Counted from the first letter of the stretch, positions 44,875 to 58,089 are shown. The stretch: 64,000 bases of DNA from Prosapia bicincta (GCA_036971475.1 JBAIZL010000006.1:2667001-2731000); one strand, 5' to 3'. The notes: generated by a model from the sequence alone, not told the origin. Numbers and translations are program-made.

Positions 44875-45900
44875 ACGCGCTTTCAGTTATTTGTCTATCC
44901 ACATAGTTCCTCAGAATATTTGTCTGGCGTTATAGATATGCGTATTGGTATTATGCGTTTTATGTTATTTGTCCAGCTTTAATGTCTTGCATTGCGTCTA
45001 TTGTGTTAATCGTCGTTACGACACCTGCGTAGATTTAACGTTACTCAATCCTAGATGTTTTTTAGCATTCGCATTGAAATACTTCATGTTTCCTTGTAAT
45101 TAAAAGAAACATTAAAAGAAACAATTTAATCAATTTGAAATGATATTTAACTCTTAATATTTATTATATTCTCTTCCGTCTAATATCGCTCAGGTTGGTC
45201 ACTTATTTTTAAATTAAAGAGGTTTGATCTTTCTAATTCATTTTAGACGTTAATAAAATCAGATTGTAACAGATTTTTTGAATAAATTTTTAAGGTATTC
45301 ACAAAGAATAAATGTTTTAAATATACACTAAACTGACAGTTGTACATAGCTTTATTGTCCTGTGGACAAAGGAAATCTATTATTGAACATACGGGAGATC
45401 CCGAAGCCAGCTTGGAGTTTACGATCTATTCCCAGTACGCCTTTGTAGAACTGAATACATTAAGCTATAGAGAAATCAAGGCGATTTACTTGGCTCAACA
45501 TCTTTTGTGAAGGTTATGGATTAAATGCGTTCAACCTATCTTTTAACTACGTAAACACCGATACATTACCTATAAATGGGTAGATAAAGCTCCGTTGATA
45601 AAGGAAACGGTGCTATTGAAGTGAATAAATTGGGCTTGAAGGAAGTAAATAAATTGTCAAAAGTTAGCCAACATGAGTACTGTAACCTCGAGCAGCTGAT
45701 TCAACAAATTAACTCCTGCTCGATAAAACCATCTGGAAAGTATAAAAATAAATTATTTTGCAACAGAAGTTTAATGGAAAAAAAAACAAACTGTCATTGT
45801 ACAGTCTGAAAAAGTCCTGAACAACTTTATCTTATGCTTGGGACTTGGATTATCTTTTCAACTGCCCTGAACAACATGGTAAGCATAATAACACGAAAAG
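44875..45900. other. Unassigned sequence
   Basis: No gene or repeat recognised after the minisatellite decays near 44870. Confidence 0.45.
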
Positions 45901-45904
45901 CATT

Positions 45905-45955
45905 TCTCTCTCTCTTTCTCCCTCCCTCCCATTTTCGCTCTCTCCCTTCCTCTCA

Positions 45956-45986
<31 letters not shown>

Positions 45987-45991
45987 CCCCA

Positions 45992-46036
<45 letters not shown>
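45905..46036. repeat. Compound (CT)n / (TA)n microsatellite
   Basis: CT-rich tract with CCCTCC interruptions, then a pure (CT)n run from about 45958 and a (TA)n run to 46035. Confidence 0.9.
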
Positions 46037-46037
<1 letters not shown>

Positions 46038-46039
46038 CA

Positions 46040-47545
46040 GGTTCTTCCTACATTTACGATCCTGAATACTAGAGCAGTTTTCCTCTTTCATCTCTCAGAA
46101 AATTTCCTTCCCTATTTCTCACAGAGCCTTAATGTATAGGCCTAATACACAGAGTGATTCCTTAAACACACACACAAACTGAAATAATAATGTGGACTGG
46201 AAATATGTTCTAACAAAACACACAAATTAATATTTTATTCATAAACAATATCAACATTAGTGTAGCATTATTATTACATAATATGATTTTCTTACAATAT
46301 AGTCGAATATAGCGCTGGGTGCAAAATAAAATAATACCTTAAAATTAATAAAAGATAGATAGCCTACATTACTAAATTAAAAACTAAATTGTTTTATCCA
46401 TTAGCCCGTGATTAATTATCTTCCCGTGTATTGTATCTATGTTTTATTAGAACACAATTTAATTATATTTACAGGGATCCTGTACTTATAAATCATTAAA
46501 TGAAAACAACAATAGGGAATAATTCAAAGAAAAAATAGGTTTAGTGTGTGACACCTTTTTCCATCCTATTTGGAAACAAGTTTTCTTCATGTAAGCTACC
46601 CTGTCACACTATGGCATAATTTTCCCCTATTCCTGGTACCAGGGATCATTATGTACCATCCATCCCTTTTTATATCTTCCTCTTTACAAAGGCGCGTAAC
46701 CACTGACTTGATTTCTAAATTAATAAAAGGTCAATTGATACATACACAGTAACGTAACGGGTACCTCATGACCTCAATAGAGAGTTGGTCGACTTCGGGG
46801 ACTTGACCCAGTAGCCTACACGTAATACCATAATGTCACTCTTATAACATACCAGGTGACTCTTTGTCCCTACCTTGATATCCTACCATCATTCACAATA
46901 TATTAATATCCTTCGTGGGCGATATAGTATATTTTAGTCACAGTGGTTCATCGACCGGAAAGTAGGAAAAATCAATTGAAAAATGATATTAAATAACCTA
47001 TCTTAAACATATTTACTTATAGAAGACGTTGGATAAAGCTGTTGACCGCATGTGACTCAATATTTGATGAGTTATCTGGGCATTATTAATAGATTATTTC
47101 AACTTTTATTCATTTAAACGAAATTACTTTAAAAGAATAGTATAGTGATTAATTGAGATTCAACGAACGTAATGAACTACAAAATTCAAGAGTTTATAAT
47201 TTTCATTGTAATGTAAAAGGCTTATTTTGATTTCGTAACCAACGATTTTGTTTATAAGTAGGAAATAAACTAGTTAAATTGTTGTTTTCGTTCTAAACCG
47301 TTGTCATATGGAAAGTTTAATTCATATTTTTATTGGCCGTATTGTCACGGATCAACTAACTTGCTTGTAACTAAGCCAAAATACTTATTGAACTACAGCA
47401 ATCCGTAAACGCGTAAAACAATTTTAAATTCAATTTTTTCTTTAAACGTAAGCTAGTCTATCTGTCAGTCTTAACCTAATTTTTAACTGTTTTATTCAGG
47501 TAAATTTTCCGATCACTTGTTTTTTTCAATTGTTATTATAACTAA
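46040..47545. other. Unassigned AT-rich sequence; family-C tag at 47155-47195
   Basis: No gene was recognised. GAACGTAATGAACTACAAAA followed by TTCAAGAGTT is a solo copy of the tag that follows the family-C palindromes at 11.4, 17.3 and 54.35 kb. Confidence 0.5.
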
Positions 47546-47552
47546 TTTTAAA

Positions 47553-47878
47553 ATGACTTAACTAAGTGAATACGTAATTGCTTACTTGCTGACGCGTTAA
47601 AAACATTCGTTCCTTTTACGAAGCTAACCCTCTACTGGCGGCATCGGTTGTGTGTAAAGGCTCTAACAGGAATGGATTTATGACTGTGGAATGGGGTGGG
47701 TTGTTTGAGTTGTGTGTCATATAATGGAAAAGGCTGTTGACTTTAAAGTGTGTGTGATCATTTAATACGTTTTCTTTATCTGTTGCGTAGTGTTTGTAGA
47801 TTTCATATTTTTCTAAGGTTGTTAGTTTTTTTTACTTTGTTTTAATGTGTGTAGAACATTTAAATTAGTGTGTATATC

Positions 47879-47914
<36 letters not shown>

Positions 47915-47930
47915 GGGTGTGTTTGAATAT
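47553..47930 (-). mobile_element. PLE-A copy, 5'-truncated (3' tail only)
   Basis: Minus strand: coding tail and terminus matching 63715-64000, with CTTACTTGCTGACGCGTT and CCTTTTACGAAGCTAACCCT at the left. Truncated at about 47930, just beyond a (TG)n tract that in the longer copies is part of the ORF. GIY-YIG is absent. Same orientation as the next copy, 500 bases away. Confidence 0.8.
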
Positions 47931-48424
47931 AATTGAGAACAATAAAATGTTGAATATAAACAATTATGAGGTGAATGGGTTTATTTTTACACCTATAAGG
48001 AAGTTTACTGCAGTTGATAAGTAAACCTCAAGCACGAGTTTTTTGTTTGTCGAAGTTAAAGGAGTAAAGCATGTTGCGTTTTCAAGTTCAGTACTCGTAT
48101 TTTGATATTGTTGTCTAGAGTCTAGAATGTAGTAAGGTGGAAGACAAATATCCTGGGTAGTAAATAATGCCAATCTAATATAAAGATTTTAACAAAATTA
48201 TAACTGGAATTTTATAAGAAGACTGTATCAAGATTTTATATCCTTTTGTATTTAAATGTTCAAACATACAAATTTTAATTAACCAGGTGTGACTGATGTT
48301 CGGGAAATCGTATCTGAGTAGAACACACTTGAGAATAATTTATGTTCTGAAACTTTGAAAAAGATCAAAAGCAACCTAACTTTTCTTCAAAGAACTTATT
48401 ATTCACGTTGAGATAGATCCTTAT

Positions 48425-49015
48425 GAAGTTGCTTGATGTAATCATCTTGAATTCACTGATTAAACTATATTTAAAAAGTACTTAATTAAGTGAATACGTA
48501 ATGGCTTACTTGCTGATGCGTTTCAAAACATTCGTTTCTTTTACAAAGCTAACCCTCTACTGACGGCATCGGTTAGGTACAAAGCCTGTAACAGGATGGA
48601 TTTATGACTGTGGAATGGGGTGGGTTGTTTGAGTTGTGTGTCATATAATGGAAAAGGCTGTTGGATTCAAAATGTGTGATCATTTAATACGTTTCCTTTA
48701 TCTGTTGCGTAGTGTTTGTAGATTTCATATTTTTCTAAGGTTGTTAGTTTTTTACTTTGTTTTAATGTGTGTAGAACAATTAAATTAGTGTGTATGTCGG
48801 TGTGTGTGTGTGTTGGGTGTGTTTTAGGTGGCTGGATTTAGGGTTTGTTTTTTTTTTGGGGGGTATGTGTTCTTCGAAGCGTGTATAGAATGAACTACCG
48901 GTTTGGCCGATGTAATAGCTGGGACAATCGTTACATGTTAATTTGTAAATGCCTGACAGTTTGTATTTGTGAGTTTCTTTTTGAAAAGGTTGTATGTGCT
49001 GCCTGTAACTTTATA
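48425..49015 (-). mobile_element. PLE-A copy, 5'-truncated, GIY-YIG domain present
   Basis: The minus strand from about 49010 reads into a GIY-YIG domain: GIYKLTCNDCPSYYIGQTG, then SSFYTRFEEH near 48860-48960. Both halves of the motif and the conserved arginine are intact here, better than at 63.5 kb. The tail and terminus to 48440 follow. RT is missing. Frameshifts interrupt the rest. Confidence 0.85.
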
Positions 49016-49019
49016 AACA

Positions 49020-51395
49020 TGTACAGCGACGCTGTCTAGGTTTGCCAAATTTACCTTCCAGTTTACCCTCCACCATTGGTTCAGATTCTACGAAGTTAGT
49101 CTCCATTTATAGGGCCTATGTTCCCCTGCTTTTTCATCGTTCAAGTAAAAAAATGTCGGTGTATATCTAATTAAATATTTTATATTATTACAACCACTGA
49201 AGTCAAATAACACATATTCGTTGTACAACTAAATAATATTGTCTTTTGTACAAAACTGAGTTTTGTAGTAAAACTCCTTTAATACGCTTTATTATACGTA
49301 TGTAAAATAAGGTACTAGAAGGGGATGAGCCATGAAATATGGTAGAAAGATTATATTTATTTTTATAATGTATTATAACCGAACAAAATGCTTTTATAAA
49401 CAGTGAAAATTACAGAACTATGCTATACATTATTTATATCTTTGTTACTGTACTACAGTGTATACATTTTATCAATTAAAATTCATTAAAATCAATGTGT
49501 CAACCAAACGAGCCCACAGCACCTTGAATCTGGGTTTTTTTCCAAAAAACTCCCTTTTATGACTCATCAACGGAGCACTCTATTGTTCTTGGCTTATACT
49601 GGAATGCACCTTTCAGTGAGCCCGTTACATTACCTAAAGGCATTTACGTGTCGAATACCTATGGAGAAATATGTTTTCGTATGAAGTCTATGAAGATTTT
49701 TTCAGAGCAATTAATTATTTTTATCTTCAAAGCGTATGTAAATAGTCAAAAGTAGATTAAATGCTAAATTGAGAGAAAAAATTAAAAATGAATATGCTAT
49801 TATGTGAACGTGTGTTTTGAATAGGCTAAGCTCTTATCTTTACGAAGAGAAATACTCGTTTAAGTGTAATCAATTTATTTTTAATTCATTATAATAATGT
49901 TGGTTTATTCACTTTACGGTTCCCTCTGTATAGGGCCGACTGTTTGCAAAAGTCTTTATTAAAAGAGACGGCCCACCAATATTTCTACGTGGGTGGAAAG
50001 ATTCTAATTCAATAACATAGGCGACCATTGAAGGGATTTTATGGAAGCTACCATACCCACTATTGTTGTTGGCGGGTCCAGATTGACAAGACCCCAAATA
50101 GATTGTTCTATTCTTTTACCTTATCTATTAATATTATTAGTTTTATATTACTATTTTTTTATTACCTAATATATTATTTATCTCAAATAAATCTTGTAGC
50201 CTTTTATGAGTTTATAGTGGTTTCCTTCGTGTGCGAAATACAATGAACAACTGAATTTACAGTTTATACAACTTGGTTCATTGTATTAAGTTTGTGAGTA
50301 AATGCACAGAATGTTAATTAGATCGTTGATTTTTGACTTTCTAGACTAAAGTATTTCCACTTTTTTGTTGGAATGAACACGAACTGTTTGTAAGAACACA
50401 ATTTACGTATAAGCGGGGAATTTTTTAAAGCTTCTATTAGACACGCTCTGGGACCATCCAAAAACAGTGTTACAGCTTAAAAATTAGGCGCCTTATTAAG
50501 GTTTACTATTTAAAAATATGGAGGGATCTACGGTATAGCTTCCTGGATTATTTTCCTACCGAATGCAGTATCGTTACTATCATCCCTGATTTTATTACGT
50601 CACTCCTTCTAGCCTTTCTCCCTTACAGAGATATTTAAACATGCCCTTTTATTTCTTATATGCGTCTGTCATCTCTCACTGTGCATTGAATCCTGCTTCA
50701 AATTCCTGGAGGTTATTTAAAATGTTTTTTATCTTTACCCGATAGATTTCGTACTGGTGATGCAATTATATCATGCGAATGTTTAGGTTTAATTGATGCT
50801 ATAAAATAGAAGTGCCAATAAAAAACTTTACATGAAATCTAGTCTAACCTGTTCGCAAATTTGTTAACAATTTCAAACAAACTTGCTAGACCTGTTTCCA
50901 TTGTAGTCATACAACCTTCACAAATCGTTCAGAAAAAATAAGCTTTAGAGACAACTCTAAGAATACTTCAATAGTTATTCTACTAGGCATGTTTGTAAAT
51001 GAAATGTAATTGTTGTTGTTGAGCTTTAGATTTGTGACAGAAATATATATTTCAATTCAGTAACATATATCCAGAAACCCTTTCTGGGGCTGTTGACTGG
51101 GAACTAGGCAAATTTTTTAAACAATTAACTGCCATTTTAGTGCACTAGCTAAAAGTCGATAAAATAGATGAGGTACATTTGTTCATACTTAAAAACACAT
51201 TCTAAAGTTAAAGCCTACTCAAAAATTAAATTTAGCCTAAGTACATGAACTATTTAGGTGTACCTGTTTAAAAAAACAGATCAAAGGCTTGCCAGACCTA
51301 ATAAGGTTTCATACTGTTAGCAAATTAAAAATAAAGAATGTACAAGACTTCGTTAGAAACTTTTCAACCTCTGTTACCGAGTCAATGGATAGTTA
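49020..51395. other. Unassigned AT-rich sequence
   Basis: No gene or repeat recognised; the minus frame at 49909-50097 has no known motif. Confidence 0.45.
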
Positions 51396-51399
51396 CTCG

Positions 51400-51795
51400 C
51401 TCTTCGTATGTTTCATTTCTAAAAATGTGGCCACCATCAAACAAAGTTACTGGCATTAAAGTCTTTTTTGGACATTGGCAAAATGATACTTTACGGAATG
51501 AAAACTCTTCGTAAGTTTCATTTTTAAATATGTGGCCACCATCAAACTAAGCTACTGGCATTAAAGTCTTTTACGGACATTGCCAGCATGACAGCTTACG
51601 GAATGAACACTCTTCCTAAGTTTCATTTCTAAATATGCGGCCACCGTCAAACTAAGGTACTGGCATTAAAGTCTTTTACGGACATTGCCTGTATGACAGC
51701 TTACGGAATGAAAACTCTTCGTAAGTTTCATTTCTAAATATGCGGTTCCCTTCAAACTAACTTACTGGCGTTAAAGTCTTTTATGGACATTGCAT
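51400..51795. repeat. Tandem repeat, 105-bp unit, about 3.8 copies
   Basis: The unit starts at 51401, 51506, 51611 and 51716 with TCTTCGTAAGTTTCATTTCT and contains CACCATCAAACTAA, TACTGGCATTAAAGTCTTTT and GGACATTGC. Copies are about 90% alike. Confidence 0.9.
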
Positions 51796-51799
51796 ACCA

Positions 51800-52130
51800 A
51801 TATTTACGAATATATTTGTAATGTCAAGTTGTTTTACGTGAAGAAAACCTTGAAATTATTAAATTTGGATTTACTTAAGAGAGTTTGAAATAATGAAATT
51901 ATTACTTGCGGAACAATATTTATAACCAACAAAATACTAAAATTAAACTTTATAGTCCTTTTGTAGGGGTTGATTCCAAAGCCTTTTCTCTGCAACCCTG
52001 TGTGAACTCGATGCATGTAAAATGTTATGACGAGACGAATAAAAACTGCAAACCGATGATTTTTCTTGTTTCACAATATCCCAGCATGACGACAATAATT
52101 TAACTATTATACCTGAACTTTTTGTTATAA
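51800..52130. other. Unassigned AT-rich sequence
   Basis: No gene recognised. Overlapping short frames on both strands appear random. Confidence 0.45.
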
Positions 52131-52131
52131 G

Positions 52132-52874
52132 TAAGGCTGCGGACATACAGAAAGCAACTAGTGTCGACAACGCAACGCAAACTTGAGTTGCTTTTTCACA
52201 GGGTACAGAGTTGAATGCACATATTTATAGTAAAGTGATAGCAACGCGACTAGCGAGTGACCAGAAGCTAGAGTTGCTCCGGTCACGACATGCTGTAAAC
52301 TCGTTGCTCAGTTTCTCAGTTGCCAGCAGTATTTGTTGTGCTGTGTATGCGTTTTTCAAGAGTGCTATCGTAATTAAATAATAATTATTTTTATTTGTAG
52401 TTTTTGTTTTTCTGTTTCTTTGAATAGTATTTTATTATACTGGCATAGTATGTCAGAAGAACAAAATATTCCTGCTTGTGGTCATGATTTGTGTATCCAA
52501 CAGCTTCAAGACGATGTAAACTATTACCAACAATAATTTTTTCAAAATATATAAAATCGGCACGAACTATAAAATTTGATTTGTTTAAAAACTAATTTTG
52601 TTTAATTGTAATATAATGTTATTTTACGTTATTTTACGAAATACATAAATGATCAATGAACCTTAGCTGAGTGTTATTGTTAATCTTTCTCCAGCTGAAA
52701 TTTGTTCCTTCATCTTTCTTAAAATATAGACATGACGTTCTCTGACGACGACATAACTAACAACTAAACTAGCAACGTTATATGAACAATCTTGTAAACC
52801 GACTAGCAACTTTTCTAATAGCAACTCAAGTTTACGTTGCGTTGCCGTCACCAGTTGCTTTCCGTATGTCCTAA
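52132..52874. mobile_element. Second PIF/Harbinger-like deletion derivative
   Basis: Ends of about 50 bases are inverted (GGACATACAGAAAGCAACTA left; GGACATACGGAAAGCAACTG right, complemented) and flanked by TAA at 52132-52134 and 52872-52874. The left end has six extra bases (GGCTGC). On the minus strand a piece reads KEQISAGERLTITLS, like the Harbinger transposase start (ISPxERLxxTLR). On plus, a short frame begins MSEEQNIPACGHDLC at 52450. As at 38.4 kb, two gene starts remain and the middle is lost. The TIR sequence differs, so it is another family. Confidence 0.65.
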
Positions 52875-52879
52875 GAATT

Positions 52880-54170
52880 GTTTTCGCTAACATTTTTACA
52901 AAATTCTGAAACACGTTTGTCATTATATTTTTAAACAGTTTCAAACAGTTTTTATTTGAAATTTGGAATTACTTCAGGAGACGTGTAAACGTACTATCGG
53001 ATGTGTTAAATGAGAGGTTATATGAAGCAGGATCTTGCACAACAATAACTAGCAGACAATCGAAAGTACACCAAGGAATTATGACACCAGACTGCTGCAT
53101 CCTTGGCGCAATAATGTGAAGCATTGATGAACAGCTGTGTCCTGGCAATCCAGTCACTTTCTATTTTCATTCCAAACGTAATGTGAGAGGTTGTTTTATA
53201 ATTATATATACAAGCCAATGTACTGACTGATTCATTAACGTAGAGTCTGAACTTTAAGAGATGAAAATCGAAATTTCGAATGTAGTTCAGATTTATAATT
53301 TAAGTTCTTACTACGAAAGGATTTTGTGAAATTTTAATACTGAAAGAGCAAAACTTACGACTAGACCAATTAACTTAAAAATCAAAATAGACCAATAATT
53401 GAAACTGGTAGAGATTATAAATTTATCCGACCATTTATTTCTACCGTTCTAAAAAACTTGTGTAAAACGTTTATTTTAAATAAATAAAACTGAATATTTT
53501 GCAGAGAATATTGGAATATAGCTTTACTTAGAAAATACAGAGATTTCTTACGACTGGACTAACTGATTTAAAAATCCATATAGGAATCCTAAACTATTAC
53601 AGGAAGAGAATTGAAATGTTTACAGTTTGTTCGATTCATAACACAAGTAACTACTAAGAGAAAATTTTACAAAATGTTAAAAGTAAACGCCAAAATTGAA
53701 AGTTGATTTATTTAAAAGTTGTAATAAGTAGTTATTTGGAAATGTTATTAGATCCTTTATTTACTAATGCAGATGCGTACTAGGAATGGATTTTTATATT
53801 GTGCAAACTTCCATTATATTTGTTAAAAAGTTAATGTTTTTGAAGAAAATGTAAGCTAAAATTTGTACTAAGAAATGCACAGATATCTCTGTCTTACATA
53901 TATATGAAATAGAATTTATTGATTGATTTTGTGACTTATTGAATGAAAATGTAGAGTAAGCTAAAAAATGCAAATTTTGAGTAAATATTCGTCTTATAAT
54001 TTTGAGGACTACTAAAGCAAGATTTAGCAAAATATAAATTTTAATAAAGAAAAAATACAACTCTATTAGTATGTGTTCTTGTTTTTAAGGAGAATCTGAC
54101 ACTTTTTGTAAATAGTAAGAAGCTTAACAAATACATTAACTGTAAAGAGTAGAGAAGGCTTTACTAGTTT
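52880..54170. other. Unassigned AT-rich sequence
   Basis: No gene or repeat recognised. Minus frames at 52969-53218 have no known motif. Confidence 0.45.
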
Positions 54171-54177
54171 AGCGTAC

Positions 54178-54410
54178 TATAATTATCCGAACTTTAAATG
54201 TTGTAAATTTGTAAAAACTTACTGAGACAGAACGTTTTCGAACGCCACATAGCGACTGAAAACGTTCTGTCTCAGTAAGATTTTACAAATTCACAAAATT
54301 TAAAGTTCCGATAGTCATAAACTAATGTTATATTGATTAATTAAGTTTCATTGAACGTAATGGACTACAAAATTCAAGAATTCTATAATTAGATGTAAAA
54401 AAAAGTCTTG
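54178..54410. repeat. Short PLE-type palindrome (family C), core lost
   Basis: Arms about 54178-54242 and 54250-54322: TATCCGAACTTTAAATG, CTTACTGAGACAGAACGTTT and complements. The centre ACATAG replaces the CUGAUGA half, so the hammerhead core is deleted. The tag GGACTACAAAATTCAAGAAT follows at about 54362. Confidence 0.75.
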
Positions 54411-54889
54411 AAAACGACATGATTTCAGGTGATTTAACGTCGTTATTCTTTAGAACCACTGATTTACGTTTTACTTAAACTTTCGAGAGCAAGGGTTCCA
54501 TAGGCGATGCTATTCTATTTTATTAATAAAAGAAGGTAATTTAGTTCAATTAAAAATTTAAACAATAAGTATATATTTTTGTTAAATCAGTGGATTATTT
54601 TATTTTTCTATTTTGTTATTTTAATTTCCAAGATAAAATAGTATTTTATAAGATTTATAACTGAATGATAATTTCATCTCAATAAGTTTCAATGTTAACT
54701 CGAATGTCTGTAGGTTTCTACGAGTAAATTTATTATGATTACTTTCGTGCTGTCGGAGCTCAAGTCTTCGAGTTACTTCCAAAAGTCTTTCTCACCACAA
54801 TGTTATAAAAGTTAAAATTTAAAACTAAAATGATTTGATTTAAAAAAATGGAAGTATTTATTTGAGTAAATATTGTTTTTATCTACATA

Positions 54890-54909
54890 CACACACACAC
54901 ACACACACA

Positions 54910-54950
<41 letters not shown>
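54890..54950. repeat. (AC)n and (TA)n microsatellite
   Basis: About 11 AC and 20 TA units. Confidence 0.95.
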
Positions 54951-54952
<2 letters not shown>

Positions 54953-54973
54953 AAACATCAAATAAATTTTAAT

Positions 54974-55104
54974 GTCTTCAACCTCCAGGTCGATTCATCC
55001 TGTGACAGTGAGTAAATGGATTAAATTTATAACTTCCAACTGCTCATTAATTATATAACTTCTCATTTCCACAGGATGAGTCGATCTGAAAGTTAAAAGA
55101 ATTT
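54974..55104. repeat. Small inverted repeat
   Basis: CTTCAACCTCCAGGTCGATT, CATCCTGTG at the left pairs with CACAGGATGAGTCGATCTG and AAAGTTAAAAG at the right. Arms about 30 bases, loop about 65. Possibly one more terminal-repeat family. Confidence 0.55.
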
Positions 55105-55109
55105 GATTT

Positions 55110-55620
55110 TGTTTGCATACTGTCGAGAGGCGAACCTCAGTAGTTACAATAATACAGTTTTTATAACACAAAAATTAATTTATGGCCTTCCTCATAATGT
55201 CTATAATTAAAATATTTATGACAAAAAAATGCATTACTAATGTATTTTGAACATTCCTTAGGTTAAAGTATTTTTTAAAAGAGTGAAAACGCTGTAGGCT
55301 TTCTTGTTGCTACAGACTTTTGGGTTAACCAGTGTTCAGTAGGTCAGTGACCTTTTTGGCAACGTTCACAGTTCCTTCCAAAGTGGAACAATAACAATAA
55401 TATATTCAGATATCCGGTGAATATTTTTTTAAAACATGTACATACCAACTTCGTTGCTACTTAAGAGTTAAATCATTTTCATCAAACCAACTTTGTGTAT
55501 TTTGAATTAAATAATTATAACTAAATTCTCCAAAGTAGGAGTTAAGTAAAGTACTAAAGTTATAATATATATAAATAATAAAATATGTATATAAGAGAAA
55601 TACAAATACAAGAATAATTT
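55110..55620. other. Unassigned AT-rich sequence
   Basis: No gene or repeat recognised. Confidence 0.5.
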
Positions 55621-55633
55621 ATTGTATTATACA

Positions 55634-55871
<238 letters not shown>

Positions 55872-55874
55872 CTA

Positions 55875-57450
55875 TATAATAGTCAAGAGTACTCCGGATT
55901 TTCTCAACTAAAAAACAGTGTAAAGACAGAAAGAAAATTATTATATTTAAGCAGATCCCTGCTGAACCGTAATAAGATACTAGTAATCGTGTTAAATGTT
56001 GTTTGTAAGTGTAGGGACTGCTTGGAAAAGTTGTGTGACAATTCACACTAGCATTAAATTTGTTTTTTATCTAGCCTCTAAATAAACACATCAATCTACA
56101 TCATTGAACTATTTGTTTTTTCTATAACCACCAATCTCCACTTGGGCAAACATGAGTTACAGCCTAATAAACACATTTGGAGTGTTTTAGTTTTCATTCT
56201 GTTAAATTAATTCGTGTAGAAGTAAAAGTTATTTACTTGTAAACTTTGCCATTCTACCAATAAAATATATTAATTTATTTTCAATAAATTTTTATTTGAA
56301 ATAATTTATATTTAGAATAAAATAAAAACTTTATTTTTAAACAGTAACTGCCATAATTTTATTATTTACAAATTTCTACGACATTATTTTACTATTTTTA
56401 AATATAGCCGAGCATCCAGAGAACTCTTCTGGAAGGGCATTGAGATTCCAGGGGAACTGCAAGCTAATTTACGGCACCAAGGAAAATTTTCGAAAGTAAA
56501 AAATCAAGCTCGTTAAAATTAGATATAAATTAAAAATATATCGAAAATAAATTTCTTCTGAATTTAAAATTATTTAAATTTAAGAATAATCAAATAAAAT
56601 AATTTAAAGTAGGATACTTAGTGTAAATTTAGTAGCTGTTTGGGAAATTAGGTTCCAGATTTGCAAAAGTTAAGATTTGTAAAAGTTACTAGACCTTAAG
56701 AGCAAACCAAACCTTCATTTCATTAAAAAAATTTTGCAAAGAAATCAAATGAGCAAAAAAGATTTTTTTTAATTGGTTAAAAACGTCTGTTACAGCACTT
56801 CTGTTACTGTTACGTTAGTACACGCTTCAATTTCTGTCTACGAGTTTGGATAGACACAAGTGAGTTTTTTGGAAATTTCATTAAAAACTCCACCCTCTGT
56901 TACAACCATTTCCCCATCAATAAAAACCATAGCTAAACCATTTAGGGTTTAGGGGCTCTCCTTGAGTTTTTCCCAAAAGTGCAGAAATACTAGAAATGGA
57001 CACTCACAATAAAGTCCCTTATGGACCTTGCAGATTTATTAACAGCTCAAAGCTTTCTGTCAATTCATCTTACCTGCAAACTATGCTCTCGAAATTATAC
57101 GAAAACATGAAATTTGTTACAAACTAACCACTAGCTTAAAATTAAATAAATAAATAATTTGTTTAAACAATAAAAGATCTTTAAAATATATTTATAATAC
57201 TCATGGGTTTATTAAACTGTAGCTATGATGTGATACAGAATCAACACAAAAATTATCGTACATTAAATCTCCCTAAAAGTTTAGGCAAAAATTAAGGACC
57301 AAAAATGATCTTATTTATAAGTAGTTTTGAGTTTTTTTTGTAATTATTTCTAAATACAAGGAACAAAAACGTAATTTACAACGTTTCTTATATGTAAATA
57401 TACGTTTACTACTAAAATACAGGACACTTCAACTTTTATAGATATAGGCC
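55875..57450. other. Unassigned AT-rich sequence
   Basis: No gene or repeat recognised. Confidence 0.5.
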
Positions 57451-57454
57451 TACC

Positions 57455-57832
57455 AACTATTCTTTGAGCTTAGCTTGTAAGGTTTTGTTAATAGCAAATA
57501 AAAGACGTGCACAAACATACAAATCAATACCCACTAGCTAAAGACAGGAGGTGCTCTATTTAGTGTCATGAAATGAAATCGGAAGGTATTATAAAAGTGG
57601 CATGAGCTGGAAACGGAGGTCCTGCAGCTAGTGCTAGCAGAGTTAGGTAATTTATTCACTCAGACGCGTCTCAATGACAAAGTCATCATAATCAGTGAGT
57701 GCTTTTACTAAAAACTCCAATCTACAACTAAGGTGAAATTGTATCACCTTGCGAGTGTAACCATACTTTCACCTTAGTTGTAATGACGACGAATTTGTGA
57801 TTGAAACGCATCTGAGTGAATAAATTATTAAT
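57455..57832. repeat. PLE-type terminal pair (family E2), diverged copy of the 60.6-kb unit
   Basis: The left flank TTCTTTGAGCTTAGCTTGT also begins the unit at 60.53 kb. Arms about 57650-57702 and 57778-57830 pair TTTATTCACTCAGACGCG with its complement. The left core on the minus strand (57657-57701) reads CACUCA, CUGAUUA, GAUGAC...GUCAUU, GAGAC, GC, GUC, UGAGUG: a perfect stem I but two core mutations (CUGAUGA to CUGAUUA, GAAA to GAGA). Confidence 0.75.
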
Positions 57833-57837
57833 TTGAA

Positions 57838-57985
57838 TGAACGCGTCGACGGATATGTTAGAAGAAATCTGTCGTGTGGGTACGAACGAACGCGTCGACG
57901 GATATGTCAGAAGAAATCTGTCGTGTGGGTACGAACGTGCGAGTCGACGGATATGGCAGAAGAGATATGTCGTGTGGATATGAAA
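57838..57985. repeat. Tandem repeat, 49-bp unit, about three copies
   Basis: Units start at 57842, 57891 and 57940 with CGCGTCGACGGATATG and contain AGAAATCTGTCGTGTGGGTA. GC- and CpG-rich, unlike the surroundings; open on both strands because 49-bp shifts change frame each unit. It abuts the palindrome on its left. Confidence 0.9.
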
Positions 57986-58089
57986 GCGCGCGTCCACAGT
58001 TTACAGGCAGGCAAGCAGAATCCGGTCTAACATCAAATTATTTGATACGTCATCCAGTGGCTCAACTAATGGCCGGGTGCTAGGTTTAC

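Noticed and set aside
49909..50097. 62-codon minus frame with protein-like composition
   Set aside because: No homology I can name, no splice signals and no repeat context.
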